Source of the DNA: Bacillus sp. FSL K6-3431
GTDB taxonomy: Bacteria > Bacillota > Bacilli > Bacillales > Bacillaceae_C
NCBI RefSeq assembly: GCF_038002605.1
Contig: NZ_JBBOCT010000001.1
Coordinates: 4,712,001 to 4,776,000, forward strand
Reading direction: 5' to 3'
DNA length: 64,000 nt
The translations under genes and the position numbers were made by a program. Under the pieces are notes generated by a model that was given only the letters and a program-made list of their open reading frames with translations, searched no databases and was not told the DNA's origin. Positions 16,377 to 25,500 of this stretch are shown here, one piece after another; the first letter of the stretch is position 1, and every line of letters begins with the position of its first letter.

Positions 16377-17831
16377 ATGAAACCAAATGTTTTATTAGTA
16401 ATGGTTGATCAAATGAGGTTTGATTGTTTAAGTTCAGCTGGACATCCAATTGTAGAAACACCAAACATCGATCAGCTTGCTCGTGAAGGAGTACGATTTA
16501 CGAATGCCTATTCGGCAACGCCGACCTGTGTGCCAGCACGTGCAGCTGTGTTAACCGGTATGTCGCAACAATCACATGGCCGCGTTGGTTATCAAGATCG
16601 TGTGCCGTGGAATTATCCTCATATGCTGCCAGAAGAAATGAGTCAAGCGGGCTATCACACCCAAAGTATTGGAAAAATGCACGTATATCCATCGCGGAAT
16701 TTATGTGGGTTTCACAATGTCATTTTGCATGACGGATATTTGCATCATAATCGTTTCAAAAATACACCATACCAAGAGTCGTTTGAACAGACGGATGATT
16801 ATTTACCATGGCTAAGAGAACGATTAGGCGGGCATAAAGATATAACAGATCTCGGTTTGGATTGTAATGCATCGGCAATGAGCCGACCTTGGCATTTGCC
16901 AGAAGAGTATCATCCGACAAATTGGGTTGTCACCCAATCGATTGACTTTTTGCGCCGTCGTGATCCGCGCAAACCATTTTTCTTGAAAATGTCATTTGTT
17001 CGTCCACATCCACCATTTGATCCGCCACAAGCTTATTTTGATTATTATATGAGCAAGGATATAGATGATCCGGTAATTGGTAATTGGGCAAAACAGGCGG
17101 ATGAGGCAGCAAATGGATTATTGCCTACAACTAGAATTGGGATCGTTCCGGAGCAGCGTCTGAAGCGAGCGAAGGCGGCCTATTATGCGTTAATTGCCCA
17201 TCTTGATGATCAGATTGGTAGATTTATACAATCGATGATTGAATATCAAATCTATAATAATACAGTTATTCTATTTGTATCCGATCATGGAGAACTCCTT
17301 GGTGATCATCATTTCTTGGGGAAATCACTGGCATATGAAGGCAGTGCAAAAATTCCTTTTATTCTTGCTGATCCAGGCAATCTATTAAATATTAATAAAG
17401 GAACAACCTGCGATAAAGTTGTTGAATTACGTGATATTATGCCAACAATATTAGATGCGGCCGGAGCACCAACCCCAGAAACGGTTGAGGGAGAAAGTGT
17501 TATTCCGTTAGCGAAGGAATCTAATCCAGATTGGAGATCCTATATTCATGGAGAACATGCTTATGGTGATTTATCCCATCATTATTTAGCAAATGGAAAA
17601 GAGAAATATATTTGGTATTCGCAAACTGGCGAAGAGCAATACTTCGACCTAGTGAAGGATCCACAAGAAATGGATAATTTAAGTGAAGATCGAACCTACG
17701 TGGAAAAGCTTAATTATTGGAGAAAGGTACTTATTAGCGAGCTGAAGGGCAGAGAAGAAGGCTATAGCGATGGGACACGGTTAATTGTCGGATGTCGGCC
17801 AACAGCTGTACTCCAACATATTATTAGCTAG
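16377..17831 (+). CDS. Type I sulfatase (formylglycine-dependent)
   Basis: 484 residues, no signal peptide. NVLLVMVDQMRFD gives the N-terminal metal Asp, CVPARAAVLTG is the sulfatase signature with Cys51 to be converted to formylglycine, and FVSDHGELLGDH supplies the second metal site. The Cys-type signature needs a maturase (FGE or anaerobic radical enzyme), and none is visible in the window. Placement between the fucose operon and a third GH29 suggests removal of sulfate from a sulfated fucose residue or oligosaccharide after import. Substrate is inference. A GGGGGG ribosome site precedes ATG. Confidence 0.9.
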   Translation: MKPNVLLVMVDQMRFDCLSSAGHPIVETPNIDQLAREGVRFTNAYSATPTCVPARAAVLTGMSQQSHGRVGYQDRVPWNYPHMLPEEMSQAGYHTQSIGKMHVYPSRNLCGFHNVILHDGYLHHNRFKNTPYQESFEQTDDYLPWLRERLGGHKDITDLGLDCNASAMSRPWHLPEEYHPTNWVVTQSIDFLRRRDPRKPFFLKMSFVRPHPPFDPPQAYFDYYMSKDIDDPVIGNWAKQADEAANGLLPTTRIGIVPEQRLKRAKAAYYALIAHLDDQIGRFIQSMIEYQIYNNTVILFVSDHGELLGDHHFLGKSLAYEGSAKIPFILADPGNLLNINKGTTCDKVVELRDIMPTILDAAGAPTPETVEGESVIPLAKESNPDWRSYIHGEHAYGDLSHHYLANGKEKYIWYSQTGEEQYFDLVKDPQEMDNLSEDRTYVEKLNYWRKVLISELKGREEGYSDGTRLIVGCRPTAVLQHIIS

Positions 17832-17857
17832 TAAATAATAAAAAGGGTGTGGATATA

Positions 17858-19099
17858 TTGGAAAAGACAAAACTCGCTCTACCAACAAAAGCGCAAGTAG
17901 CATGGCAAAATTTAGATTTAGGAATGTTTTTTCATTTCGGCATGAATACATTCTGTGATCAAGAATGGGGAGAAGGCACTGATTCTCCATCATTGTTTAA
18001 TCCAACAGAATTAGATGCGAGGCAGTGGGTAAGGGTTGCGAAGGATGCGGGATTTAAATATGTTGTATTAACTGCAAAACATCATGATGGTTTTTGTCTG
18101 TGGCCAACTAAAACGACCGATTACTCAGTGAAATCAAGTCCATGGAAAGATGGCAAAGGCGATGTAGTGCGTGAGGTTGCTGATGCTTGTAAAGAAGAAG
18201 GTGTGCATTTCGGCATCTATGTCTCACCTTGGGACCGTCATGAACCATGCTATCAAGATAAAGAAGCGTATGATGACTTTTATTGTGAACAATTAACAGA
18301 GTTGATGACACAATATGGACCAATGATGGAAGTCTGGTTTGATGGTGCTGGTTCCGAAGGTAGAGTATATGATTGGGAAAGAATGATAGGGATTATTAAG
18401 GAACATCAACCAGATGCAATGATATTCAATATGGGACAGCCAACGATTAGATGGGTCGGTAATGAAGAAGGTTTAGCACCTTATCCTTGCTGGAATACTG
18501 AAAGCGCTGCAAAAATCAGTATGTTTTCAGATGACAAAGTCGATTGGCTTCCAGGCACACCTGATTGGCTTCCAGCAGAATGCGATGTTCCAATCCGCAA
18601 ACGGCATTGGTTCTGGCATCCAAATGATGAAGAAAGTTTGCTTTCACTAGATCAATTAATGCATATTTATTATAATTCAGTAGGACATGGCACAAATCTA
18701 TTATTAAATCTATCTCCAGATGACCGAGGTTTGATTCCAGAGGTAGATGTTGAAAGATTAATGGAATTTGCTTCAGAAATAAATAGGAAATTTTCAACTT
18801 CACTTGGCAGTACAGAAGGCAATGGGCAGAAATTAGAATTAACGTTAGAAAATGAGACGACAATTGATCATATAGTTTTAATGGAAGATATTGTTTTCGG
18901 TGAGCGAGTAAGGAAATTCGAATTAGAGGCTCTTGTGGATGAGGAATGGATTTCAATCGGCGAAGGTAGTGCGGTTGGTCATAAATATATTAAACAAATC
19001 CCCCCGATAAAGACAGAAAAGCTAAAATTAACTGTAACAGAATCAGTTGAGACACCAATGATTAAAGAGTTTTCATGCTATAGTTCTGAAAAACGGTAA
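17858..19099 (+). CDS. Alpha-L-fucosidase, GH29 (third, divergent)
   Basis: 413 residues, cytoplasmic. DLGMFFHFGMNTF, TAKHHDGFCLWPT, MEVWFDGAG with candidate nucleophile Asp162 and GTNLLLNLSPDDRG show GH29, but the WFDG form and the CWNTES/RHWFWHP segment set it apart from the other two copies and resemble the subfamily that cleaves alpha-1,3/1,4 branched fucose. A C-terminal beta-sandwich (about residues 310-410) follows. TTG 17858 is preferred to GTG 17849 because AAAAGGGTG stands about ten bases before it. It trails the sulfatase by 26 bases and is presumably cotranscribed with it. Confidence 0.88.
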   Translation: MEKTKLALPTKAQVAWQNLDLGMFFHFGMNTFCDQEWGEGTDSPSLFNPTELDARQWVRVAKDAGFKYVVLTAKHHDGFCLWPTKTTDYSVKSSPWKDGKGDVVREVADACKEEGVHFGIYVSPWDRHEPCYQDKEAYDDFYCEQLTELMTQYGPMMEVWFDGAGSEGRVYDWERMIGIIKEHQPDAMIFNMGQPTIRWVGNEEGLAPYPCWNTESAAKISMFSDDKVDWLPGTPDWLPAECDVPIRKRHWFWHPNDEESLLSLDQLMHIYYNSVGHGTNLLLNLSPDDRGLIPEVDVERLMEFASEINRKFSTSLGSTEGNGQKLELTLENETTIDHIVLMEDIVFGERVRKFELEALVDEEWISIGEGSAVGHKYIKQIPPIKTEKLKLTVTESVETPMIKEFSCYSSEKR

Positions 19100-19131
19100 G
19101 TCAATTAGTTTTAATAAAAGAATAACGGATC

Positions 19132-19165
19132 AGGTTCATGTGTTTCCTAACATGAATCTTTTCTT
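19132..19165 (+). terminator. Terminator after third GH29
   Basis: AGGTTCATGT (19132-19141) pairs with ACATGAATCT (19150-19159) through one G-U, then TTTCTTTG. Confidence 0.75.
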
Positions 19166-19258
19166 TGTAAAAAAAATTGAAACATTATTGGTATGATAAA
19201 ATGAGCATAGCCATAAATCTACAACTTTACAATACTACTAGGTGGAGAGGAGCCGGAA

Positions 19259-21565
19259 ATGTTTAATTACTTTGAAAAAATACGTATCTTTAGAACGATC
19301 CTACTATCATATGTGTTAATCCTCCTAATTCCCCTAATATCAAGCTTTATTATATATCAAATCAGTATCCATAAAATAAAGGAAAATGCGACTGAGAATA
19401 GTAAAAACTTATTGAATCAAACGAAAGATATTATTGATCGGAAAAATGAAGAGTTGGAAAACTTCGTCTACCAGATCTCTATAAATCCAGATATTAATCA
19501 GTTGATATATCGAAATGAAAAAACTAATTCTAATCATGTTTACGATATCTATAAGATAAAAAATAGCATTAAACCATATGGGTATACAAATACGTTATTT
19601 CAAGACTTTTACATATACTTTAATGAAATTGATACAATTGTATCTCCAAAATCTTCCTATGTTCGACCCAAAGACTTTTATAATAATCATATGTATCAGG
19701 AAATAAGTTACGAAGATTGGATGAAAAATATCAATCAAGCATTTCATGCTCGACATTATTTACCATCAACTAAAGTGAAGATTTTGAAAAGTACAGAATC
19801 AATTATTACTTATGTACAATCCATTCCGCTAGGTACTAAAAAAAAGCCGCAGGCAAATGCCGTAGTTATGATTAATGAAAAAGAGATTGGTGGATTGTTA
19901 AATAGAATATCATCACAATATGATGGAGCAACCTTTATTCATGATGCAGAAGGGAATATTATTGTTAGTGACAATATGAAGGCAAGTATGGTTTCATTCA
20001 ATCAGGCTACGAAAAAATATTCAATAAAAGATAATAAGAAGAAGTATATTATGATTGAATCAAAATCCGATAGCAATAAGTGGACATATGCTGCGATCAT
20101 TTCAAAAGATAAACTTGCAGAAGATGTGATGTACATTCAAACAGTTAATTATGGTATCGCTTTAATTACGATTATCGTGGGATTATGTATCGCTATATAC
20201 TTTTCATATAAACATAGTATTCCGTTAAATCGCCTATTGGGAATCATGTCTATTCCAGAAACAGGAACGGTTAAAAACCCATATGATTTTATTCATAGCA
20301 ATGTGGAAGATATTATTACTAATAACGATCGCTTAAAAGGCCAAATTAAGGCGCAGCTACCTATACTGCAGGATACGATCATCAGAAAATTAGTCACTGG
20401 AGAAATCTCTTCCTCCAGAGATACGATCGCATTAATTGAGCAAGCTAACATCCCACTTAAAGGGGCCTTTGGTTACGTTGGTATCGTGCAAATTATTCAT
20501 ATGTTTAATAGAGTAGATAAGGACATGCTGGATGAAATGAATCTTGCCCAAATAATTATTCAAAATGAATTTGATGATATTTTTAAATTAGCTGCACTTT
20601 ACTGTAGTCTAGATGTAGATCAAGTCGTATTTTTGATGACCTTTTATAAAAAGCCTTCACTTCTAGAGGAAAAAAAGCTAGAAGAGAATCTAATATTATT
20701 ATTAAAGCGTTTAGAAGAAAAATATAGTTTAAAAGTGAACATAGGTATGGGCAAGAAATTTGAGCAGTTTGTCGATATTCATCAATCCTATGAAGAAGCA
20801 AAATTAAGCTTACCGTTTATTCAATCGATGGATGATACAGCAACCGTTTATACATACACGGACCAATCATCTGACGGGAAAATGGATTTCTATTACCCTA
20901 TTGAGCTTGAACTGCGCTTAATGAATGCCGTGATGAATGGAAATTTAGAGGAGGTAAAAGAGCTACTAACTAAGGTATATGAGGAAAATGTAGAAGAAAG
21001 AATGTTGACACAGCAAATGGCTGGTCAAATCTTAGCGTCTTTGAACGGTACGATTATGAGGCTCCTAACAAAAAATACACAGCTCAAAAAAATAACAGTT
21101 GATGAAATTCGGGAACATATCGAAGAGATAAAGTCAAAGAAGATTGAATTTGATAAAGATATGAAATTGATTAGAGAGATTTTGATGAAAATTACTCAGA
21201 GTATTCACGAAAAAAAGATAGTGGGTAGTCAACGAATTATTCAAAAAATAAAAGAAGTGGTTAAACATGCTGCAAGTGACCCGGATTTATCACTGTATAA
21301 AATATCGGAAATGGTTGATTTTCCGGAGAAGATGCTTCCGGTGATATTTAAAGAACATACAGGGATAAATATCTCGGATTATATAGAAGATGTTCGACTA
21401 AATTTCGCGAAATCAAAGTTAACTCAAACAGATGATGCAATAGAGGACATTGCGCTGCATTCTGGATATAATAGTGCTCATTCTTTCAGACGCGCTTTTA
21501 AAAGAAGTACAGGAGTATCGCCTTCTGAGTTTCGGAAAATGATGAAAAATGCAAAGGATAAATAA
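19259..21565 (+). CDS. Membrane-bound AraC-family regulator with extracytoplasmic sensor
   Basis: 768 residues. A membrane span at about 12-35, an extracytoplasmic sensing domain of about 260 residues, a second span at about 297-318 (YGIALITIIVGLCIAIYFSY), a long cytoplasmic linker and a C-terminal AraC pair of helix-turn-helices (about 665-765, ending SGYNSAHSFRRAFKRSTGVSPSEFRK). This design couples sugar sensing outside the cell to transcription without phosphotransfer and is common beside LplB-type importers in Bacillales. It most likely controls the importer 21780-25393 and perhaps the glycosidases beyond. GGAGAGGAG precedes the ATG. Confidence 0.9.
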   Translation: MFNYFEKIRIFRTILLSYVLILLIPLISSFIIYQISIHKIKENATENSKNLLNQTKDIIDRKNEELENFVYQISINPDINQLIYRNEKTNSNHVYDIYKIKNSIKPYGYTNTLFQDFYIYFNEIDTIVSPKSSYVRPKDFYNNHMYQEISYEDWMKNINQAFHARHYLPSTKVKILKSTESIITYVQSIPLGTKKKPQANAVVMINEKEIGGLLNRISSQYDGATFIHDAEGNIIVSDNMKASMVSFNQATKKYSIKDNKKKYIMIESKSDSNKWTYAAIISKDKLAEDVMYIQTVNYGIALITIIVGLCIAIYFSYKHSIPLNRLLGIMSIPETGTVKNPYDFIHSNVEDIITNNDRLKGQIKAQLPILQDTIIRKLVTGEISSSRDTIALIEQANIPLKGAFGYVGIVQIIHMFNRVDKDMLDEMNLAQIIIQNEFDDIFKLAALYCSLDVDQVVFLMTFYKKPSLLEEKKLEENLILLLKRLEEKYSLKVNIGMGKKFEQFVDIHQSYEEAKLSLPFIQSMDDTATVYTYTDQSSDGKMDFYYPIELELRLMNAVMNGNLEEVKELLTKVYEENVEERMLTQQMAGQILASLNGTIMRLLTKNTQLKKITVDEIREHIEEIKSKKIEFDKDMKLIREILMKITQSIHEKKIVGSQRIIQKIKEVVKHAASDPDLSLYKISEMVDFPEKMLPVIFKEHTGINISDYIEDVRLNFAKSKLTQTDDAIEDIALHSGYNSAHSFRRAFKRSTGVSPSEFRKMMKNAKDK

Positions 21566-21636
21566 GCAAAAAACTGTGCTTACAATAAATTGTACCATGT
21601 TGATCTAATGTACTGTAGATGAGAGTAACTTAGGAG

Positions 21637-21663
21637 AAACCCTTGATATTAAAGGTTTTTTTT
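21637..21663 (+). terminator. Weak terminator after AraC regulator gene
   Basis: AAACCCTT (21637-21644) faces AAAGGTTT with one mismatch over a short loop and runs into eight T. It separates the regulator from the importer genes. Confidence 0.5.
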
Positions 21664-21752
21664 CACTGTACGTTGGTTAATTATTGGATCTTTCTATTTC
21701 TTACGATTCTTTATATAGTTTTGTCATTGCGAAGGCGCTAGACAACAATAAA

Positions 21753-21767
21753 TGTAAGCGTTTTACA
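21753..21767. promoter_or_regulatory. cre-like box before second LplB gene
   Basis: TGTAAGCGTTTTACA, nearly the same as the box at 3072. It ends only four bases before the AGGAGGGG ribosome site, so binding of CcpA or another LacI-family protein would block transcript elongation or initiation. Confidence 0.5.
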
Positions 21768-21779
21768 AAAGGAGGGGAT

Positions 21780-22751
21780 ATGGAAGTGATACAAATTAGT
21801 CAGCCGACTATTCAAGGTGCAAAGGGAACAGAAGTTATTATTAGAAAAAAGTCGCCTTTAAGGAGAATGAAAAAACACTGGCAACTATATTTTTTAGTCG
21901 CGATCCCATTAATTTTTTTAATTACATTCAAGTATATTCCTATGGCTGGAATTGTGATTGCATTTAAGGATTATAGTGTTGTAAAGGGGATTGCCGCAAG
22001 TGATTGGGTCGGTCTTAAGTATTTCAAGTACTTTTTCGACAGCCCGAATTTTACTCTATTAATAAAAAATACACTTGGTTTAAGTATCTATGGTTTAATC
22101 GTCGGATTTATTTGTCCGATCATTTTGGCACTAGCACTAAATGAGGTGCAGAATGTTCGCTTTAAAAAACTTGTGCAAACAGTTACATATGCACCATATT
22201 TTATATCTACTGTAATCATGGTGTCGATAATTATCTTATTTTTATCGCCTTCGGCGGGACTGTTTAATAATATTCTCGGTTTATTTGGAATGGAAGCTAA
22301 TAACTTTTTAGGCAACCCAGCGTATTTCAAATCGATTTATGTTTGGTCAGATGTGTGGCAAAACACCGGGTATGCAACGATTATTTATTTAGCTGCATTA
22401 GCAGGAGTAGATACAGAATTGTATGAAGCCGCTAAGGTGGATGGTGCGAGTAGAATACAAAAGATAATGAATGTTGATTTACCAGGAATATTGCCAATTA
22501 TTATCGTTTTATTAATATTAAATATTGGAAATATTATGGCCTTGGGATTTGAAAAAATCTATTTATTGCAAAATCCATTAAATATCAATTCCTCAGAAGT
22601 GATAGCAACATATGTGTATAAAGTTGGATTGCTTGGAGCGAACTTTAGTTTCGCAGCAGCAGTTGGTTTATTTAATTCAATTGTTAATTTTGTCTTAATT
22701 ATTTCAGCTAATTCAATTTCTAAGCGATTCTCATCATCAAGTTTATGGTAG
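21780..22751 (+). CDS. ABC sugar importer permease, LplB type (second system)
   Basis: 323 residues with six spans, opening KKHWQLYFLVAIPLIFLITFKYIPM and coupling loop LYEAAKVDGASRIQKI. ATG 21780 is preferred to the upstream 21684 because GGAGGGG lies just before it and the upstream part contains the cre-like box. By eye it is closely similar to the permease at 3124. Its partner gene starts 11 bases after the stop. Cargo is probably an oligosaccharide destined for the GH110/GH95/GH35 enzymes downstream. Confidence 0.93.
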   Translation: MEVIQISQPTIQGAKGTEVIIRKKSPLRRMKKHWQLYFLVAIPLIFLITFKYIPMAGIVIAFKDYSVVKGIAASDWVGLKYFKYFFDSPNFTLLIKNTLGLSIYGLIVGFICPIILALALNEVQNVRFKKLVQTVTYAPYFISTVIMVSIIILFLSPSAGLFNNILGLFGMEANNFLGNPAYFKSIYVWSDVWQNTGYATIIYLAALAGVDTELYEAAKVDGASRIQKIMNVDLPGILPIIIVLLILNIGNIMALGFEKIYLLQNPLNINSSEVIATYVYKVGLLGANFSFAAAVGLFNSIVNFVLIISANSISKRFSSSSLW

Positions 22752-22762
22752 GTGAAAAGGAT

Positions 22763-23659
22763 ATGAATGCAAAGACGAGTATAAGAATAAAAGAATCAAT
22801 GGGCGATCGTTTTTTCGTTGGTGCAATTTACGTATTATTGATATTAGTTTTAATAGCCGTTCTGTATCCGCTTATTTATATAGTCAGTGCTTCATTCAGT
22901 AATCCATCTGCTGTAACATCTGGTCGAGTTTGGTTACTTCCGATAGATCCGACAATTTTAGGATATACAACAGTTTTTAAAAATCCACAAATTATTCAAG
23001 GTTTTTCGAACTCGCTGTTTTATACAGTTGCCGGCACATTAATAAGTGTAAGTATTACTATTATGCTAGCCTACCCACTCTCTAGGACAACGTTTTATGG
23101 ACGCAAACTTATTATGATCATTCTTGTGTTTACAATGATTTTTGACGGCGGTTTAATCCCATTGTATCTGGTTGTAAAAAATTTGAACTTTATCGATACG
23201 ATCTGGGCACTTTTACTACCTTCAGCTCTTGCTGTTTTCCAAGTTATCATTGCTCGTACGTTTTTCCAGTCAACCATTCCAGCAGAGTTAGTGGAGGCAA
23301 GTGAAATGGATGGTTGTAGCGATATTGGATTTATCTTTAGGGTTGTCTTACCATTAGCAAAGCCGATCATCGCTGTACTTGTGTTGATGTATGCAGTGAT
23401 GAAATGGAATATGTATTTCGATGCATTAATCTATTTAAAATCGGAAGAACTATTTCCATTACAAATTATTTTAAGGAGTATCCTAATTTTGAATACTGAC
23501 CCATCTGCAAATATTCAAGAAATGTTGAAGTTGCAAGGACTAAAAGAGTTAATGAAATACTCTTTAATTGTCGTTTCGAGTCTACCAGTTTTGATCCTCT
23601 ATCCTTTTGTTCAAAAGCATTTTGTTAAAGGAATGTTAATCGGATCAGTAAAAGGGTGA
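22763..23659 (+). CDS. ABC sugar importer permease, YtcP/LplC type (second system)
   Basis: 298 residues, six spans, coupling loop ELVEASEMDGCSDIGF and C terminus YPFVQKHFVKGMLIGSVKG. An ATG at 22745 overlaps the previous stop, but ATG 22763 has AAAAGGAT before it and matches the length of the paralogue at 4123; either start gives the same transporter. Confidence 0.92.
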   Translation: MNAKTSIRIKESMGDRFFVGAIYVLLILVLIAVLYPLIYIVSASFSNPSAVTSGRVWLLPIDPTILGYTTVFKNPQIIQGFSNSLFYTVAGTLISVSITIMLAYPLSRTTFYGRKLIMIILVFTMIFDGGLIPLYLVVKNLNFIDTIWALLLPSALAVFQVIIARTFFQSTIPAELVEASEMDGCSDIGFIFRVVLPLAKPIIAVLVLMYAVMKWNMYFDALIYLKSEELFPLQIILRSILILNTDPSANIQEMLKLQGLKELMKYSLIVVSSLPVLILYPFVQKHFVKGMLIGSVKG

Positions 23660-23737
23660 TCTGTAAAAATGCTTGTAAAATGATAGAGATTTGTAATGGA
23701 TTTATATAAATTTAATAAAAAAGGGGAGAGATTTTAT

Positions 23738-25393
23738 ATGAGAAGGTTAGGATTTTTTAGTCTTACTCTATTAGTAGCACTTTTCATGATTCTTTCAGGG
23801 TGCGTACCTAGTAAGACTAATTCAGGAAATAGTCCTTCAAAGGATAATTCAGACCCAGATGGTCCAATAGAGGTATCTATTTTTACACCTAAATTTTCTA
23901 GCGATGCAGATTATAGTAAGGATCCATTTACGAAAATGGTTGAAGAAAAATTCAATATGAAAATTAAATGGGAGTATGTCAATCAAGATGCTGCAAAGGA
24001 AAAACGTCAATTATCGTTAGCAAGCGGGGATTACCCCGATGCATATATGTTAGTTACTTGGGTTGATAATATTTCGAAAGTAGATGCCCAAAAGTATGGT
24101 AAGGAAGGTGTCTTCATGCCATTAAATGATTTAATTAAAGATCACGCACCTAATATACAAAAGGCGATGGAAGACCTACCTTATTTGGAAAAAGGTATGA
24201 CTGCTCCAGACGGTAATATTTACGGATTGCCATTAGTTAATGAATGCTATCATTGCTCAGTATCCGGGAAAATGTGGATTAATACAGAGTGGTTGGGGAA
24301 TTTAAACTTAGAAATGCCGAAAACGACAGAAGAGTTTAAGAGTGTATTAGAGGCATTTAAGAATGATGACCCGAATGGAAATGGAAAAAAAGACGAAGTC
24401 CCTTTGAGTGGAGAAACTCCTAAGCTAGGTGGGAATCCTATTCAATTTTTAATGGGTGCCTTTATTCCGAATAACGGGATGGATTATATTAACGTCAGTG
24501 ATGGAAAGTTATCATTGGGTGCCATGCAGCCGGAATGGAAAGATGGTTTGAACTATGTTCAATCATTATACGCAGAAGGACTAATCGATCACGGTGCATT
24601 TACACAAAATGCAGAGGCTTTTAAACAATTGGGGACACCTGAAGGAGATGCGATACTTGGAGCTGGTGCGGGGCAACACTCGGGCATCTTTGTAGACTTG
24701 CAATCCGAACACTCCAAAAACTATGATGTTATACCACCTTTAAAGGGACCTAAAGATGCTCAGTATACGTCGTCCAATTATGGAAACGTAAATAATTTTG
24801 CTTTCGCAATTACTGACAAAGCAAAAGGAAAAAAAGCGGAAGCCTTAATTAAATTAGCGGATTATTTATATACTGAAGAAGGTACAATTGCAACGACAAG
24901 AGGAGAAGAAGGGGTCAATTGGAGGAAGGGTGAGCCTGAAGATATTGATTTAAATGGTGAACAAGCAAAAATCGTAACCATTAAACAAGATCCAGATTTA
25001 ACAGATGAAGAAAAAGAAGCTTTAAAGTACGGTTGGGGAGAAAGAGGCCCACTTATGTTGACGAGAACAATCAGAGACGCAACTGCGACTGATATAGATG
25101 AGTGGTCACCAGAAGGTTATGAGCGCAGATTGTTTAATGCAACTAAAAAATATGATGGGTTCCAACCAGAAGAACAATTCAATTTCGAATCAGCTTGGGT
25201 TAGTCCAGAAGATGCAGAAGAAGTTTCTTTGTTGAAAATCAATATTAATAAATATATTGAAGAAAATATGGTCCAATTTGTTACAGGCTCAAAGAATATT
25301 GATAAAGAATGGGATAATTATATTGATGGCTTTAAAGCATTGCAAGTCGATCGTTATCTAGAAATCTATCAAAAAGCATATGATTTAGAGTAA
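23738..25393 (+). CDS. Extracellular sugar-binding lipoprotein, LplA type (second system)
   Basis: 551 residues. Signal peptide with lipobox ILSGC at about residue 22, a Ser/Asn/Asp-rich linker, and an LplA-size binding domain with DPNGNGKKDEV calcium-like loop and LPLVNECYHCSV, which mirrors the 5213 protein. ATG 23738 has GGGGAG upstream and starts the Arg-Arg signal sequence; the frame upstream to 23696 is hydrophilic and unlikely to be translated. A strong terminator follows. Confidence 0.93.
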   Translation: MRRLGFFSLTLLVALFMILSGCVPSKTNSGNSPSKDNSDPDGPIEVSIFTPKFSSDADYSKDPFTKMVEEKFNMKIKWEYVNQDAAKEKRQLSLASGDYPDAYMLVTWVDNISKVDAQKYGKEGVFMPLNDLIKDHAPNIQKAMEDLPYLEKGMTAPDGNIYGLPLVNECYHCSVSGKMWINTEWLGNLNLEMPKTTEEFKSVLEAFKNDDPNGNGKKDEVPLSGETPKLGGNPIQFLMGAFIPNNGMDYINVSDGKLSLGAMQPEWKDGLNYVQSLYAEGLIDHGAFTQNAEAFKQLGTPEGDAILGAGAGQHSGIFVDLQSEHSKNYDVIPPLKGPKDAQYTSSNYGNVNNFAFAITDKAKGKKAEALIKLADYLYTEEGTIATTRGEEGVNWRKGEPEDIDLNGEQAKIVTIKQDPDLTDEEKEALKYGWGERGPLMLTRTIRDATATDIDEWSPEGYERRLFNATKKYDGFQPEEQFNFESAWVSPEDAEEVSLLKININKYIEENMVQFVTGSKNIDKEWDNYIDGFKALQVDRYLEIYQKAYDLE

Positions 25394-25410
25394 AAATGAT
25401 CTAATAAACT

Positions 25411-25460
25411 AAAAACGAATACACTAAGTTTTTTAACTGAAGTGTATTCGTTTTTGTTAT
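25411..25460 (+). terminator. Terminator after second importer operon
   Basis: AAAAACGAATACACT (25411-25425) pairs perfectly with 25441-25455, ending in TTTTTG. Arms rich in A and T at the base make it work in both directions. Confidence 0.85.
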
Positions 25461-25500
25461 AATAAATACATATATTTACATTAGTTAGGGGTAATTGGAT

